A stretch of 64,000 nt of DNA, from the NCBI GenBank assembly GCA_026874595.1, contig CM049309.1, positions 68,802,926-68,866,925 of the forward strand, given 5' to 3'. Source of the DNA: Sipunculus nudus (Eukaryota; Annelida; Sipuncula; Golfingiida; Sipunculidae). The notes under the pieces are model-generated. The model searched no databases. It saw nothing but the letters and a program-made list of their open reading frames with translations, and was not told the origin of the DNA. The position numbers and the translations under genes were made by a program. This document shows, in pieces, positions 11,920 to 23,140 of the stretch (its first letter is position 1; every line of letters begins with the position of its first letter).

Positions 11920-11920
<1 letters not shown>

Positions 11921-12150
11921 GTATGATAATAACTGTGATAGCGTTAGTTGTTCAGGGAATCCCGAAAAGGTCGAAAGTTAAAGGTCCAAGTTCTTTTTTA
12001 GGACATGGCAGTGTATATGTACACCAAGCTGCTGCTCAAACATTATGTCAAGTAGGACCGCTATACACATGTGTTCTTGGATCTGGGTCAAGCTGACAAA
12101 ACCGTCATAACCTGCTGAGATACTGTACCATAACTGCTGCTTCGTCCTCA

Positions 12151-12152
12151 GG
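12151..12152 (+). other. Possible 5' UTR splice donor for esterase copy A
   Basis: CCTCAG/GTAAGA matches the donor consensus. It is the best-looking donor upstream of the acceptor at 13620 that precedes the first coding exon of copy A. Some 5' UTR exon is implied by that acceptor, but this choice is a guess. Confidence 0.2.
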
Positions 12153-12220
12153 TAAGACAGAAGAATGTGTAAAACGCTTCACGTAAACTGCATTAATATT
12201 ACGAGACATGAATAAATCAA

Positions 12221-12260
12221 CCCCCCCCCCCCCCCAACCACACACACACACACACACACT
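12221..12260. repeat. Poly-C followed by (CA)n
   Basis: Fifteen C residues, then AACCA, then about 20 bp of CA dinucleotides. Confidence 0.9.
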
Positions 12261-12610
12261 TGCACACGTTTTCGGGCGAAACTTCCGAACAAATTATTGT
12301 TGTACCAAATGCTAGTGAATAGATGGTTCTTGTATTGATGGGACCACCGGCTTACCGGACTACGACTCTGTACCTGGTTAAAAGGATTTGTGGGTAAAGA
12401 AATACTCTCCCCACAATGCACTGGCGCTTCTAAATGCAACAGCATTGTATGTATAAAGTACTAAAGAAAGTAGATGTGGTCCATTAAATTATTGTGAGTT
12501 AGAGCTGTTTGTACATGAACACGATTTTTTTTCAACATTTGATCTTGATGAAGAAATGATCAATATTTGGTCAAGAAATAAAGTTTTGAAAACATGTGTA
12601 TATACAATAC

Positions 12611-12651
<41 letters not shown>
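12611..12651. repeat. (AT)n microsatellite
   Basis: About 40 bp of AT dinucleotides. Confidence 0.9.
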
Positions 12652-12652
<1 letters not shown>

Positions 12653-12833
12653 TTTAATTATGACAAATTTTAATTTTGAAACTTCAAAGCACAATCCCTC
12701 ATTGGAAGATTTATTTTGTTATTTTTTATTAGAAACCACCTCTGACGTAAATGTGGAGGTAAAGCCCAGATTGTTAGTTAATTTCGTGTTCAGTATTTAC
12801 AATGACTAACAGTTCTGTAACATCTGTTAACTA

Positions 12834-13009
12834 CAGTGGATCCCCGCCTTGCGTCAACCCTATAATTGCGACCACCCTACAGTTACGACCAATTTTCTTG
12901 GTTCCATATATATGATCCTGGTAACGTAAAATTTCGCAAATACGTCCACACAAAATTTACAACCACCTTGGCCAGTCTCCAAGGTGGTCGTAATTGTGGG
13001 CTTCCATTG
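12834..13009. mobile_element. Tigger/pogo-like MITE, 176 bp, TA target site
   Basis: Begins CAGTGGATCCCCGCC and ends GGGCTTCCATTG. The reverse complement of the end, CAATGGAAGCCCACAATTAC, pairs with the start over an imperfect TIR. TA flanks both sides (12832-12833 and 13010-13011). ACGACCA words near both ends resemble the CAGTGGAACC...ACGACC termini of pogo/Tigger MITEs. There is no coding capacity. Confidence 0.75.
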
Positions 13010-13620
13010 TACAGTCATCTAGTATAGCACTAGGGCTGCATTTAAAAAAAGTTAAAATCAAGTTTAATCTTAAGCTTAAGTCTTTAGTTACAGTTAAGTT
13101 ACAATAAGTGCAGTTAGATAAGGTACAATCAGTGCGGTGTCATTAACATGTTAATATATCTAGCATTACATGCGATTAGCTGCAAAAGCTGAGTTCCTAG
13201 GGTCCATTAAAGGCATTTTCAGTGTACATTTTTACTTTTTAATTTAAATGTATATATACCTGGGTATATAGAAAAGTATATATTTATTATCTTTGCTAAT
13301 CAGCACGTCAGTTTAAGGCCTAATTGGCATATGCAGCTTTGATATTTGCTGGAATTATTTAATTCAAACACTGGTAGAGGCAAACAGTGCTATATGCACA
13401 GGAAGATCAGTTTCTACAAGTCAATTTCTGTATAATTAATTTGTTCCACCATCGGGGGAAATTCTCTAATTTTGTTTATGTTAACACGTTACCGTTACCA
13501 TTATCACACATTTTTTAATAACACACATTTTTTGCCTCATTTTGGTTACTGGAAATGTGTGCATGCCTATGACACGTCTCTTTTTAATTCTTAATACTCT
13601 TCTACATGTTTAATCTACAG

Positions 13621-13795
13621 GATGGGTTGTGCCAAGGTGACGGTTACTATGGTTTTGACCTTGGCGATTGGGCTGGGATTCTTGCTGAATACACCTTCAG
13701 AAGATGGAATTCTGAACCAACCACTCCCGGATAACATGCCCAACAAAACTTTAACTCGGATTTCACTATCCATAATGAAAGTCCTTTTTCATTTG
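13621..13795 (+). pseudogene. Copy A exon 1
   Basis: Preceded by TTTAATCTACAG; ATG at 13622; donor GTAGGT at 13796. Encodes 58 residues with the signal anchor. Ends in phase 0. Confidence 0.85.
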
Positions 13796-14463
13796 GTAGG
13801 TATATATAAATATGACCAGATGTTTAGATAAATGATATATGAATCACAAATACCATGTATTTACATTCAGTTTTTTTTCTGAAAATGTTAGTTCATCTGT
13901 ATAGAAATAGTAAAATTATAATGTTTTATTTATAATTTTTGTCCCCTATTTTATTTTCTATTTGTAAAGGCTTGCCAAAATTTTACGGCGTACAAGCAAG
14001 TATTTTTGGCTATTATTTGAATTACATTTATGGCAATATACCGGTCTCTTCTCGTGATTAACTTATTTTACAGGTTGAAAACCTCTTTTAATGGCTTATT
14101 CCACATACATTAATCGTTTGAATAGGTTTTGTTGTTAACATTGACAATTTTATTGTTGTAAATCTCACCAGGTCAGTTCTTCACAAACTTGTATTACTAT
14201 ATTTTACACGAGTCCAAGTGCTTACTGAACACGGAACCAAATATGCGGGTTGGCCCCTGCGCCAATTTTAAATCCATTGACTCTCAGCCTGTTTGGCAAA
14301 AATGATAAAAGACCTATCCCGCCAGGAAGCGACACTTGTCGGCAACTAAGTGTTTGGGTACGATGTATCAACAAGAAAATCAATATACGATTATATTTCT
14401 GATGATTAAGGACACACCAAACAAATGTGCTACCGAATCACCGCTCCTATTTGTCACGGATAT

Positions 14464-14830
14464 TGCCTCCGCCAGGAGGGTATATGCGTTCATCTCCATC
14501 CGTGTGTGTCTGTGTGTGTGTTTGTTCACAACATAATTCACGCAGTCATGAATGGAATCTCATGAAATTCTCAAAACATTTCGGGAACGGGCCAATGAAG
14601 AATCGATTATAATTTGGTGTGGATCCGACTCGTGATTCGAATTCAGGAACGTCACTGAGGAATATTTACAAATTTTGTATAGTCACTTATACGCAAATGG
14701 TCCTGGGAATATGGGCCGAATAAGTGAATGCAAACACGTATTTTTGGAGCATCCCACATTAGGGCCCCCACCCAACACACACACACACACACATGGCGGA
14801 GGCTTGCATTCTTAGAATGCAGCTTTCTAG
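14464..14830 (+). mobile_element. Small Helitron/Helentron-like element F
   Basis: The 5' end has CCTCCGCC (14466-14473) followed at once by its partial complement GGAGG. After a TG-rich stretch and about 300 bp, GGCGGAGG, the exact complement of the 5' word, lies at 14795-14802. A perfect hairpin TGCATTCT/AGAATGCA (14805-14821) follows, and the element ends CTAG at 14827-14830 next to a T. The plan (5' hairpin, distal complement, 3' hairpin, CTAG/T) equals that of the larger array elements in copy B's introns. It lies in intron 1 of copy A. Confidence 0.6.
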
Positions 14831-14869
14831 TGTATTTATTCTTTTCATTTGGAGAGCGCAGGTTAGCAT

Positions 14870-15190
14870 TAAGTCCTGGGTAGTATTGTTGCTCATTGTG
14901 CTATTGCCTCCGTCCTTTCAAAGAAATCGTTGTGTGTGTTAATAACTCAAAATATTTCGTGCATAAAGGTGCCATATAAAGTGGATCAAACTGAATGTGT
15001 GTGGTTCATCTGCACCATTCCTACAACTGTCACACACAATCCCTTCCTGTCAATTAACACAAATCTACGTGTCTTGTATTGACCGGCCTCTTTTTAAGAA
15101 AATAAACCATCTCGCTCCATACTTTCCCTCCAGAATCCTCTGAACAATTTTATTATTATTATTTTTTTTGCATGGCTTAATATGATTGAC
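14870..15190 (+). repeat. Diverged interspersed repeat in copy A intron 1 (partner at 17075)
   Basis: Shares with 17075-17370 the ordered words CTTTCAAAGAA, GTTAATAAC, AAACTGTGTGGTTC-like, CACACA, CTGTCAATTAACA-like, and T-rich runs before TTGCATGG/TTGCTTGGAATGG. Roughly 240-300 bp, moderately diverged, type unknown. Confidence 0.5.
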
Positions 15191-15476
15191 TCAAGATACA
15201 TTTTACGCTGTGGCTTATGTAAAAGTTTCCGGTTTATATTTTTTTATCACTTGATTAAACCTCAGATGCTGGCCCATTGAACAAAAGCAACGAGCAGAAA
15301 ATAATTGTATATGTAACTCAGTGCGCATGCTCCTGGAAAAGGTCTGATCAATTACATGTTCTGTCAAGATCACAAAACACTCACAAATATCAAAATCATG
15401 TACTATAATGAACATCTAGATTTACCTAAAAGCACCAGTTGAATCATGACCTCATGACCCAGCTTGTGTCCTTCAG

Positions 15477-15575
15477 ACAAAGATTCTGAGCAACCTTGGA
15501 TTTGGAGAAGAGTTTGTACTCCGACGAAAGCTGATGGACGTATTACTGCCACCCAAAAATTACACTGGCCTAAAG
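15477..15575 (+). pseudogene. Copy A exon 2
   Basis: Acceptor CTTCAG, donor GTAAGT, 33 codons including ILSNLGFGEEFVLRRKLMD. Phase 0 on both sides. Confidence 0.88.
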
Positions 15576-15705
15576 GTAAGTTATATATTTATATAAACAT
15601 CCTAAATACTAAGGTAACATAATAAGACTTTACTACAGTGTAGATATTTTTAATGGACGAGCTAACATATATCTAATGACATAACAGGCTTCCAGGGAAT
15701 GAGAA

Positions 15706-15707
<2 letters not shown>

Positions 15708-15755
<48 letters not shown>
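15708..15755. repeat. (AT)n microsatellite
   Basis: About 48 bp, in intron 2 of copy A. Confidence 0.95.
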
Positions 15756-15761
<6 letters not shown>

Positions 15762-15975
15762 TAACAATAAACCGCTTTAATCCGGATACCTTTCTATTTC
15801 GAACACAAGAAAAATCTAATGCGGATACCTCACTATTAAACGGGTTAAAACAAGATGTCCCGCCATTATCCCTAAATAATTGGAAGGTTTCACATAGAAA
15901 CAAAATCTGACTTTGCACCAAATAATAACCTGACTGTCATGGTTCATGTTGTTATTATTAGCCTTTATTATTCAG

Positions 15976-16093
15976 ACGACCGACACAACTATGGACGGGG
16001 TCAAGGTCCGGGTATACGTCCCTGAAGGGATCGAGTCGGGAGCGCCGGGTATTGTCCTGTATCACGGAGGAGGATGGTTCTTCTGCAGTGTAC
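15976..16093 (+). pseudogene. Copy A exon 3 (HGGG oxyanion hole)
   Basis: Acceptor TTCAG, donor GTAAGT, encodes GVKVRVYVPEG and LYHGGGWFFCS. Ends in phase 1. Confidence 0.9.
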
Positions 16094-16102
16094 GTAAGTA
16101 GA

Positions 16103-16122
16103 TATATCATTATTATTATTAT

Positions 16123-16157
<35 letters not shown>

Positions 16158-16262
16158 ATTGTAGTAGTAGTAGTAATATTTTAAGAATAGTAATAATAAT
16201 AATAATAATTATTATTATTATTATTATTTTTTTATTATTATTATTATTTGTATTATTTTGTT
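16103..16262. repeat. (TTA)n/(GTA)n trinucleotide tract
   Basis: ATT, AGT/GTA and AAT/TTA triplets alternate over about 160 bp in intron 3 of copy A, 10 bp after the exon 3 donor. Confidence 0.9.
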
Positions 16263-17074
16263 ATAGTCTTATTATAAGTATTAAGTGTAAGTAGTACTAC
16301 GATAACTTGGTATTAGTATATTAGCAGCAGGAGTATAAGACGTATTAGAGTAGTAAATTAGTAGTAGGAATAGCGGCTGAAGTAGTAGTAGTAGAAGTAG
16401 TAAAATAGCACTTGATATACATATACATATACACATACAGATATACATGTATTAAATATACATTAAAACTGCAACATGCATGGAACAGACATTCCCAAAA
16501 TTTCAATAACGGACTTGTAATTAAAATTAAACCAGTTTAAATGGAAATTTGTCAAACATAGATGAAAATGTTTATACCGTACCTAACCAGCTGGAAAGCA
16601 TTACTAAAAAGGATAAATTTTCTTTAATGTTGTAAGATGTGTAATAAATTCAAAAGATACAAGGGGATATTGTTTAAAAAATTTGATGCAGAAACAGAAA
16701 AAGCACGATTATAAGATCGTTATATAATGTTTTTATTATATAATGGTTAAATCATTACGAATGTATTAAGACTAATCTCTATACATGAAGATTTATATAA
16801 AGAGATACGGTAAAGTTCCATGCCCGTTGACGTATAGAAAGTCCTGTATTTATATGCACATGTATGCCGTGCATTTATTACAGTATAAAGATGATGCAAA
16901 TCAAGTTTTTTAAATATTTATTTTATTTAATCCTGGTTTAAACCGTAATATAAATCTTTCCATTATTATTATTATTATTTTTAATTTAAGCATTGCTTGT
17001 GCGAGTTTTTAGATCTTCTTCTTCTCTTTATTCTTTTGTCTTCTTTGGATAGTTACATGTTTGGTCTAAAGAGG

Positions 17075-17370
17075 GCAGCACTACATTAACCTCGCAATCT
17101 AATGAAAGTACTGGACTTGCTTCTTGGTGTTCCTGCCTCAGTCTTTTCAAAGAATTAGAAATGCTTATGTTAAATAACAATGCAAAAAAAAATCATTCAC
17201 AATAGTGTGATGCAAAGTGTATTAAACTGTGTGGTACGTCTGTACATTTGCAACACATATTTGTGTTGTTTCTGATGGCTGACAAATTCCGTGTTTTATT
17301 TTGTTTTTTGTTGTTGTTGTTTTTTTTTTTTTTTTTTTTGCTTGGAATGGTATGGCCTAGTATTCATGGA
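17075..17370 (+). repeat. Diverged interspersed repeat in copy A intron 3 (partner at 14870)
   Basis: Second copy of the repeat described at 14870-15190, including CTCAGTCTTTTCAAAGAAT, a T-run and TTGCTTGGAATGG. Same orientation. Confidence 0.5.
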
Positions 17371-17477
17371 CAGGCCTATGGCACAATGTGAGAGATGACA
17401 GTTGATTTTACAATTTAACACAACCAGATCCACCTGTTGACAGAAGTAAATTAAACATTACATTTCTTTCCTTCCAG

Positions 17478-17541
17478 AAACACATGACCATATTGCCGTG
17501 AGCCTTGCCCGGCGTGTACAGGCTGTGGTCGTGTCTGTTGA
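17478..17541 (+). pseudogene. Copy A exon 4
   Basis: Acceptor CTTCCAG, donor GTAAGT, encodes THDHIAVSLARRVQAVVVSV. Ends in phase 2. Confidence 0.88.
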
Positions 17542-18306
17542 GTAAGTCTTAATATGAATGTAACACTGTTATCAAAGTCACACGTTCTATGGTTTAAGGA
17601 CAGTTACTAGATTATTCTTCAAGTAGGTTTCATGATCATATCAGAATCCGGTTGCTCAGTCCCACTTAGTTTCCATTTATCAAATTTGCTTATAGTATAT
17701 TGATATGGATTTTGCATGAACCTATTTCCTGACTGAAAAAAAATTATTATTTTCTATTTATATTTCATTTGGCAAAACGTGAGGTTTTGTGATTTGACCA
17801 AAAAAAACGGTTAGCATATCTATCACCAATATCAACACGACGGTGAAACCACCTGTGACACAAAGTTAAAAGAAATGCTTAGTATGTTTGACACCGTCAG
17901 TGTCAAGTATCAAAGAAAGAATAAAGATAGCATTATATTAATTTTCATATCTAAATACTGTTTATGACGTCATACTTACAATAGCAACGACATCAGGATG
18001 TATTCTCTGTTCTAGATGCAGTGCTCCTATCACATAACAAAGCAGTGTGCTAAAAGGTTGACCTGACTTATATGTGGATTCACATCAAGGTGTTCGATTT
18101 CACTTGAACACTTACATTGCTAATACTAATGAAAGTTTGACGCCCAAGGCGTTTGAGACCACATAATAAAAATGTTTGTTTTTAATAATTTTCGCAAATT
18201 TTGGGATTACGGTTGTTTTGTAAGAATTTATACAATCAAAAAGAACTACAGTATCTTGGATTTTTTTTTAAATATGTACAACAAATATTAAATACTGTTC
18301 ATACAG

Positions 18307-18428
18307 CTACCGTTTGGCGCCAGAGCACCCTTTTCCCATTCCTTTTGAGGATTGTTTGACAGCAACCAAGTACTTCATCACGCATGCGTCTGACTACGGA
18401 GTGGACCCTAAAAGAATTGCAGTTTCTG
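18307..18428 (+). pseudogene. Copy A exon 5
   Basis: Acceptor CATACAG, donor GTAATG, encodes YRLAPEHPFPIPFEDCL and YGVDPKRIAVS. Ends in phase 1, so the first G of GDSAGG is split over the intron. Confidence 0.9.
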
Positions 18429-18845
18429 GTAATGCATAGATCATCAACTAGTTTGCTTCTTCCCAATGACAGCATTGATATTTCCTATGAAACAGTATGT
18501 GACATTCTCGAATATTGGTTGAAGATCTGTTAACTTTAAATTTGGCGTCAACATTTAATGTAAGTCTGCACATATAAAACACATGCAGTCAATGAACGTA
18601 TTGGATATGTTTTTCTCTCTCAGGTGGGATTGAGTGTTAGAGAAAATCAGAGCCGGAAAAGAGTGTATGAGTTTAAGAGAAACGTAAAATTGATGATAGC
18701 TAGAGTGAGAGTAGTTTTTCACATTTTAACATTCCTTTGAAACCACTATATTTATAATAAAAAAACGGAAAGTCGTTTCGTTTGTCTGTTACGCCACAAA
18801 ACTGTAACAGTCATGATTTTAGACAATAATATTTTTTGTTTACAG

Positions 18846-19490
18846 GAGATAGTGCTGGTGGTAACATGGCTGCGGCCACGTCGCTATGGTTACGGGACAA
18901 GAGGTTCACCCCAATGCCTTGTGTACAAGTGTTAGTGTACCCAGTAGTACAAGCTGTGGACTTTACACTGCCCTCTTACTAGCAGAACAGCGACGTGGTC
19001 TACCTCAACGAAAAAATGATCGCAAGATGTATCGTATATTACAGTGGCGCCGGCAGGGACGACCTGATTCCCGCAATGGTCTCTGGGAAACACGCCTCTG
19101 CTGAGATGAAACAGAAACTGATTTCTATGAGAAAATATCTGCCCAAGAAGTCTGTCGAGGACGATCCATCGAAAACTAAAGTTCAAGATGGTGACCCTCA
19201 TATAATTAAGCTATTTGAGTGTTTCCTAATGAATCCCTATGCTTTTCCTCTCATGGCTGCCGACCTGTCAAACCTTCCGGAGGCTTATGTTATAACAGCT
19301 GAATATGACGTGTTGAGGGACGAGGGTACTATGTATGCTAAAAGGTTAGATGACCAATGTCAAGGCCACATTATATCACTCTCCTAATGGTTTCCATGGC
19401 TTGTTGAACTATCAGAATGAACCTCTTCTACTCGCTTCAGCTAAACTCATGATGGATAACTTAGTCGATTATTTAGTCAAGACTCTTTAA
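18846..19490 (+). pseudogene. Copy A exon 6 with nonsense codon and frameshift
   Basis: Acceptor TTTACAG. Opens with GDSAGGNMAAATSLWLRDK. TAG at 18980, frame loss near 19350, original terminal TAA at 19488-19490. No clear AATAAA follows within several hundred bases. Confidence 0.9.
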
Positions 19491-19499
19491 CCAGTTGGT

Positions 19500-20150
19500 A
19501 GAGATGGCAGTCTCAATGCATATTTTAAATACAATCCTTTCAATTAACAAATTACTTTTAGGTGTATAATTTGACCATTACTTGCAGACCTGTTTCGTTA
19601 CATAATCTTGATAGAGGGACGGGAAATGAATGGAAGGAATTGGAGCCTCTCTACAGCTGGTGAGGACAAACTTATTGCACTGGTAATATGGCACCCGCAA
19701 GAGATATACGTTCTTGAACTGCGATGTTAATTTGTACGGTCCAAGTGGTCTATATAGTAAAGAATAATGCGTTAGTAACACAGAACATGTTTCGCTAGCG
19801 TGTTGTAAACATGGGCGGACGAAAGCAGTGGACTGGAGTTTATTTTCTATAAATAGCATTTAATTATATGAAATTATGCAAAATGTGTATTCATTTTTTT
19901 TTTCAATTTCGTCATTCAAACAATGAATGCTAGAAAACTATCTGTTGGACAGACGAGCCCGCCTAGAACTCCCTAGGGCCATCTGTCTCTCGTTTAAGAG
20001 ATCAAGGTGCCACGCCCATTTTTTTTTATTTTTTTTACCGAGTGCCATATAATCAACCAGTTTTTACGTTTGAGTTGGTAAACAGTTAGAGCCTAACATG
20101 CTAACTTTGAGTCAAATTAATTGACTCGTTATTTGTGACTTGTGCCTCTC
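19500..20150. other. No gene seen downstream of copy A
   Basis: Unique-looking AT-rich sequence. A short palindrome-like CTCCCTAGGGCC lies near 19968. No poly-A signal hexamer could be assigned confidently. Confidence 0.5.
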
Positions 20151-21440
20151 ACTCGCTCACTGACCACCGTATCGTGCGGACGTGCCAGTGAGTCTCTCCA
20201 GCCACCAGCCTCCAGCATCCTTTGAGTGAAGCCGGCCACTATCAAGTGGATGGAAACTGATGCCGCCACTAGCCTCAACTATCCCTGCCCCCTTCCTCTC
20301 AGTCTGCGCTTGTATAAAAATACTTCTTATAAGTATTTCCTATTTCTTAAAATATTTATGTGATACTTAATATAAAAGCACAAACTGAGAGCCCCACCGG
20401 CCAGCTAGATTTCAAACTATAAAGATATCTCCTATAGATATCTCCTTCAGGCCAATATAAGGGTAAATGATCATGAGGTATTTTCTTAAAAAATCCCATG
20501 TGATACTTATAAAATTATAAAGAAATCTGCGCCCCCCCCCCCCCCCCCCACCACCACAGACAACTACCCCTGACAACCACCACCAACAGCATCCGACACC
20601 GACGCGCATGTCCAGCGGCAGCCCCCAACACCACCAGCGGAAGTTTAGAGGGCACCCAGACGAGCGCACATCCCATCCGCCCACTGACAGCAACTACCAA
20701 GACGACTACCCAGACCTACACCGGGACAGCTCCCGACAGACCAGACAAGACCCCCCAACAGTCCTTTTTAAGACTACACCCCAACAGTCCTATTTAGGAC
20801 TAATCAATCACAAACCGACCTGGCAGCGGACAGACAGACAACTTTAGGTCCGCTGCCTGCCACAAGAATTCAAGACCCAAGACCAAGCCTCAAGACCAAG
20901 ACCAAGCGAAGACTGGTAGCCCTGGGACAAGCCAAGAGAAGACAAGACCACCCCGACAGCCGGAACCCAAGTCAAGACAAGCAAGACAAGGCACAGCACA
21001 AGTCAAGAAGAAGACCAAGCCAAGACAGCCTGCCCGATCCAAGTCACAGGAAGTCCGGCTCTTCGCGGTGGGAGTTGTTCTGTCGGCGGTCTGGGTTTCC
21101 CTGCTTGTGTTCGGGCCTCTCTGTTGTGGTGCGCATTCTGCTCGGGGATGTCGCTCGCGATGGGGTTCTTGGGGGCAGCGGCTTTGCTGCTGGTGTCCGT
21201 GCGGTGAGTGGCCCGCTCGGGGCTTTGTGGGTGTGGATGATGTAGCTTTCACGGTCACCGGTGCGGGTGCACGCTGGTGGCTCTTCGCGGCTCCTTGGCT
21301 TGGCTTGTGTGGCAACTTTCGGCATCAAAATTATAGTCTAAAGAGACAGGCCGGGGCGGTGGTCCCAGACCACCTCAACCGTGTCTGTCTAGTGACTCAA
21401 AATACTAGATCTAGTCTAGACTGGTGCCTCTTCCCGTAGT
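20150..21440. other. GC-rich island with a switch of strand composition; nature unknown
   Basis: GC content is visibly higher here than in the flanks. From about 20560 to 21060 the plus strand is A/C-rich (runs such as CAAGACCAAGACCAAGC). From about 21060 to 21330 the plus strand is G/T-rich and the minus strand has the A/C-rich character. The minus strand has an open frame from 21328 of basic, Pro/Thr/Arg-rich composition beginning MMPKVATQAKPRSREEPPAC, reminiscent of the low-complexity start of a retroelement ORF1 or gag. There is no conserved domain. A 17-bp poly-C run lies at 20532. GGCTCTTCGCGG occurs at about 21058 and 21278. The best guess is a rearranged retroelement 5' region; a promoter or 5' UTR cannot be excluded. 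Confidence 0.4.
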
Positions 21441-21941
21441 GTTCTCCAATAGCACGTGCAGGATAAGTCAGTGCGTGTATTTTTAATGATGAAATATTAT
21501 GTTACATATATGTTACATATTTACTAAAATTTACTGTTTATCCTACAAAAATGTTGATGCAAAAGACATTGCATTTGACAAAACTGTAACCTATCTGCAT
21601 GTAATTTTCTTTTTTAATTGTATCAAAATCAATTTTTCCTGGTCAGTTGTGATTGTGGTTCTTCAAGCATACCCATGGAAGGTATGAATGAAATAAAAAT
21701 CGATTAGTTGATATGACGGGTTAATTTGTCAAAACATTTGGACACATTTTATTAGGCGCATTTATAAATTTTGCAAAGCTGGAAATTAGCTTGACATTAC
21801 ATATATGGGCGTCTATTTTTAATTCGATATACACAAATTAATAATATGAAGATGGTGTATAATTTATTCTTCTGGGTTTTTTTTATGTGGTCCACCATTC
21901 GGTACAAATGACAAAGTTTGTGATATTACGTTTACAGCAGC

Positions 21942-22440
21942 TTAATTTCTCAAAACTCGTCAGTTTTTTACTATAATTTTAGGACAGCTAAGTCTGACAC
22001 GCACACGTCATCTGGATAGAAAATAATATATAAATCACGTCGTAGAAAGCCCAGCAGTACAGGTGGCCTAGAGGCCACCTGCCATGCGCAATTTCCTTCA
22101 ATGTTTGTCAGTCTTATTATTGTCAGTCTTATTTGTCAGTCTTATTATTGTCAGTCTTATTTGTCTATATATTTAAGAGCTTAATTTCTCAAAACTGTTG
22201 TCAGTTTTTTACTATAATTTGAGGACAGCTACGTCTGACACGCACACGTCAATCAGATTGAAAAAATATATAAATCACGTCTTAGAAAGGCCAGCAGTAT
22301 AGGTGGCCTGGGCTGTTTGGAGCGTTAACATGGTGGGCTAATTTGGTCTTCAATTCGGCCGATACGCGTCGCCACCTGCGATGCGCATTTTCCTTCAATG
22401 TTTGTCAGTCGTATTGAATCTGTCTATTCATTTAAGAGGG
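21942..22440 (+). repeat. Tandem duplication of an about 240-bp unit
   Basis: Copy 1 (21942-22180) and copy 2 (22181-22440) share CTTAATTTCTCAAAACT, TCAGTTTTTTACTATAATTT, GTCTGACACGCACACGTCA, TATAAATCACGTC and TTCCTTCAATGTTTGTCAGT in order. Copy 1 has the palindrome GGTGGCCTAGAGGCCACC. In copy 2 the two arms are pushed apart by about 70 bp of extra sequence. Copy 1 also has a four-fold GTCAGTCTTATT repeat. Confidence 0.88.
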
Positions 22441-22464
22441 ATACGACGTGGTTCCTTGCCCCTC

Positions 22465-22482
22465 CCCCCCCCCCCCCCCCCT
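22465..22482. repeat. Poly-C tract
   Basis: About 17 C residues just after the tandem duplication. Confidence 0.85.
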
Positions 22483-23087
22483 TCGCGAGTTGTAAAACTC
22501 AAAAACACAAAAGCTGAAGAGACGGTAGATATATTATATACCCAGTTACTCGGTGTACCTAATTGTATCTAATTACGAACTTGCTTCGAGATACTTAACA
22601 ATAGCCGGCAGGGTAGTGAGCTAAAAGAGGTCTCACAAATAAAAAGGTGTGCTAGCTTTAGAAGTAAAGAATAAAACCTATAAGTGGTTAGGTATATTAG
22701 TAAGCTTTTAGTTATATTTCTAAATCATGGAAACTTTCAAATATTTTTATATGTATGTTCAAAGATCATATTTATTATGCACATGCCTATTTACAATTTT
22801 TTAGACGAACCCCGCTTTTTTGGGAAATTTTTTAAACTAACAAAAGTTTTGACTTATAAAATAGCATGATACATTATTTTGGGATTTATAAGAAAGGGTA
22901 GTTCCTAGCAGACTCGCACTTGCACATATTAAAGAAATATTCAAATATTGCCCAATTCGAGAACACGCACACCTTTAAATAATTCTGAGCTATAGCCTAT
23001 CTGGCCAGTCTCGTAATCTCCATAGGTCATACTGAAAATGGGAGAGAAGGGAATATGATTAAACGCTTAGATCTAGATGTGGTGGTT

Positions 23088-23103
23088 GGCCCTGAAAAGG
23101 GCC
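23088..23103 (-). terminator. Histone mRNA 3' stem-loop
   Basis: On the minus strand GGCCCTTTTCAGGGCC, preceded by CCAAA and followed by AACCACC, matches the metazoan replication-dependent histone stem-loop: 6-bp stem, TTTC-type loop and A-rich flanks. It lies 37 nt after the H1 stop codon. In this family SLBP and U7 snRNP act here instead of polyadenylation. Confidence 0.95.
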
Positions 23104-23140
23104 TTTGGTGTGAGCGATATGCAGGAGCAGCAGTGCGGAT

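Larger units (their letters stand above)
13621..19490 (+). pseudogene. AADAC: AADAC/NCEH1-like esterase copy A: full exon set, disabled by stop and frameshift
   Basis: Six coding exons (13621-13795, 15477-15575, 15976-16093, 17478-17541, 18307-18428, 18846-19490) all have GT-AG borders and the same phases as copy B. The product would be an ER-type serine esterase of the HSL/AADAC family: N-terminal signal anchor (MGCAKVTVTMVLTLAIGLGF), HGGGW oxyanion loop, RLAPEHPFP, GDSAGG nucleophile elbow and [10 protein letters not shown] with the catalytic Asp. Two lesions disable it. TAG at 18980-18982 stands at residue 238, where copy B has Lys. A net 2-bp loss near 19347-19356 relative to copy B shifts the frame before the GFHG histidine. 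Beyond the shift the other frame still reads [15 protein letters not shown] to a TAA at 19488. Splice sites are intact, so silencing looks recent. A sequencing error could explain one lesion but hardly both. A 5' UTR exon is implied by the acceptor at 13620. Confidence 0.9.

Noticed and set aside
20890-21439. Protein genes in the GC-rich island on both strands
   Set aside because: Open frames arise from low stop-codon density at high GC; no domain, no conserved motif and biased composition.
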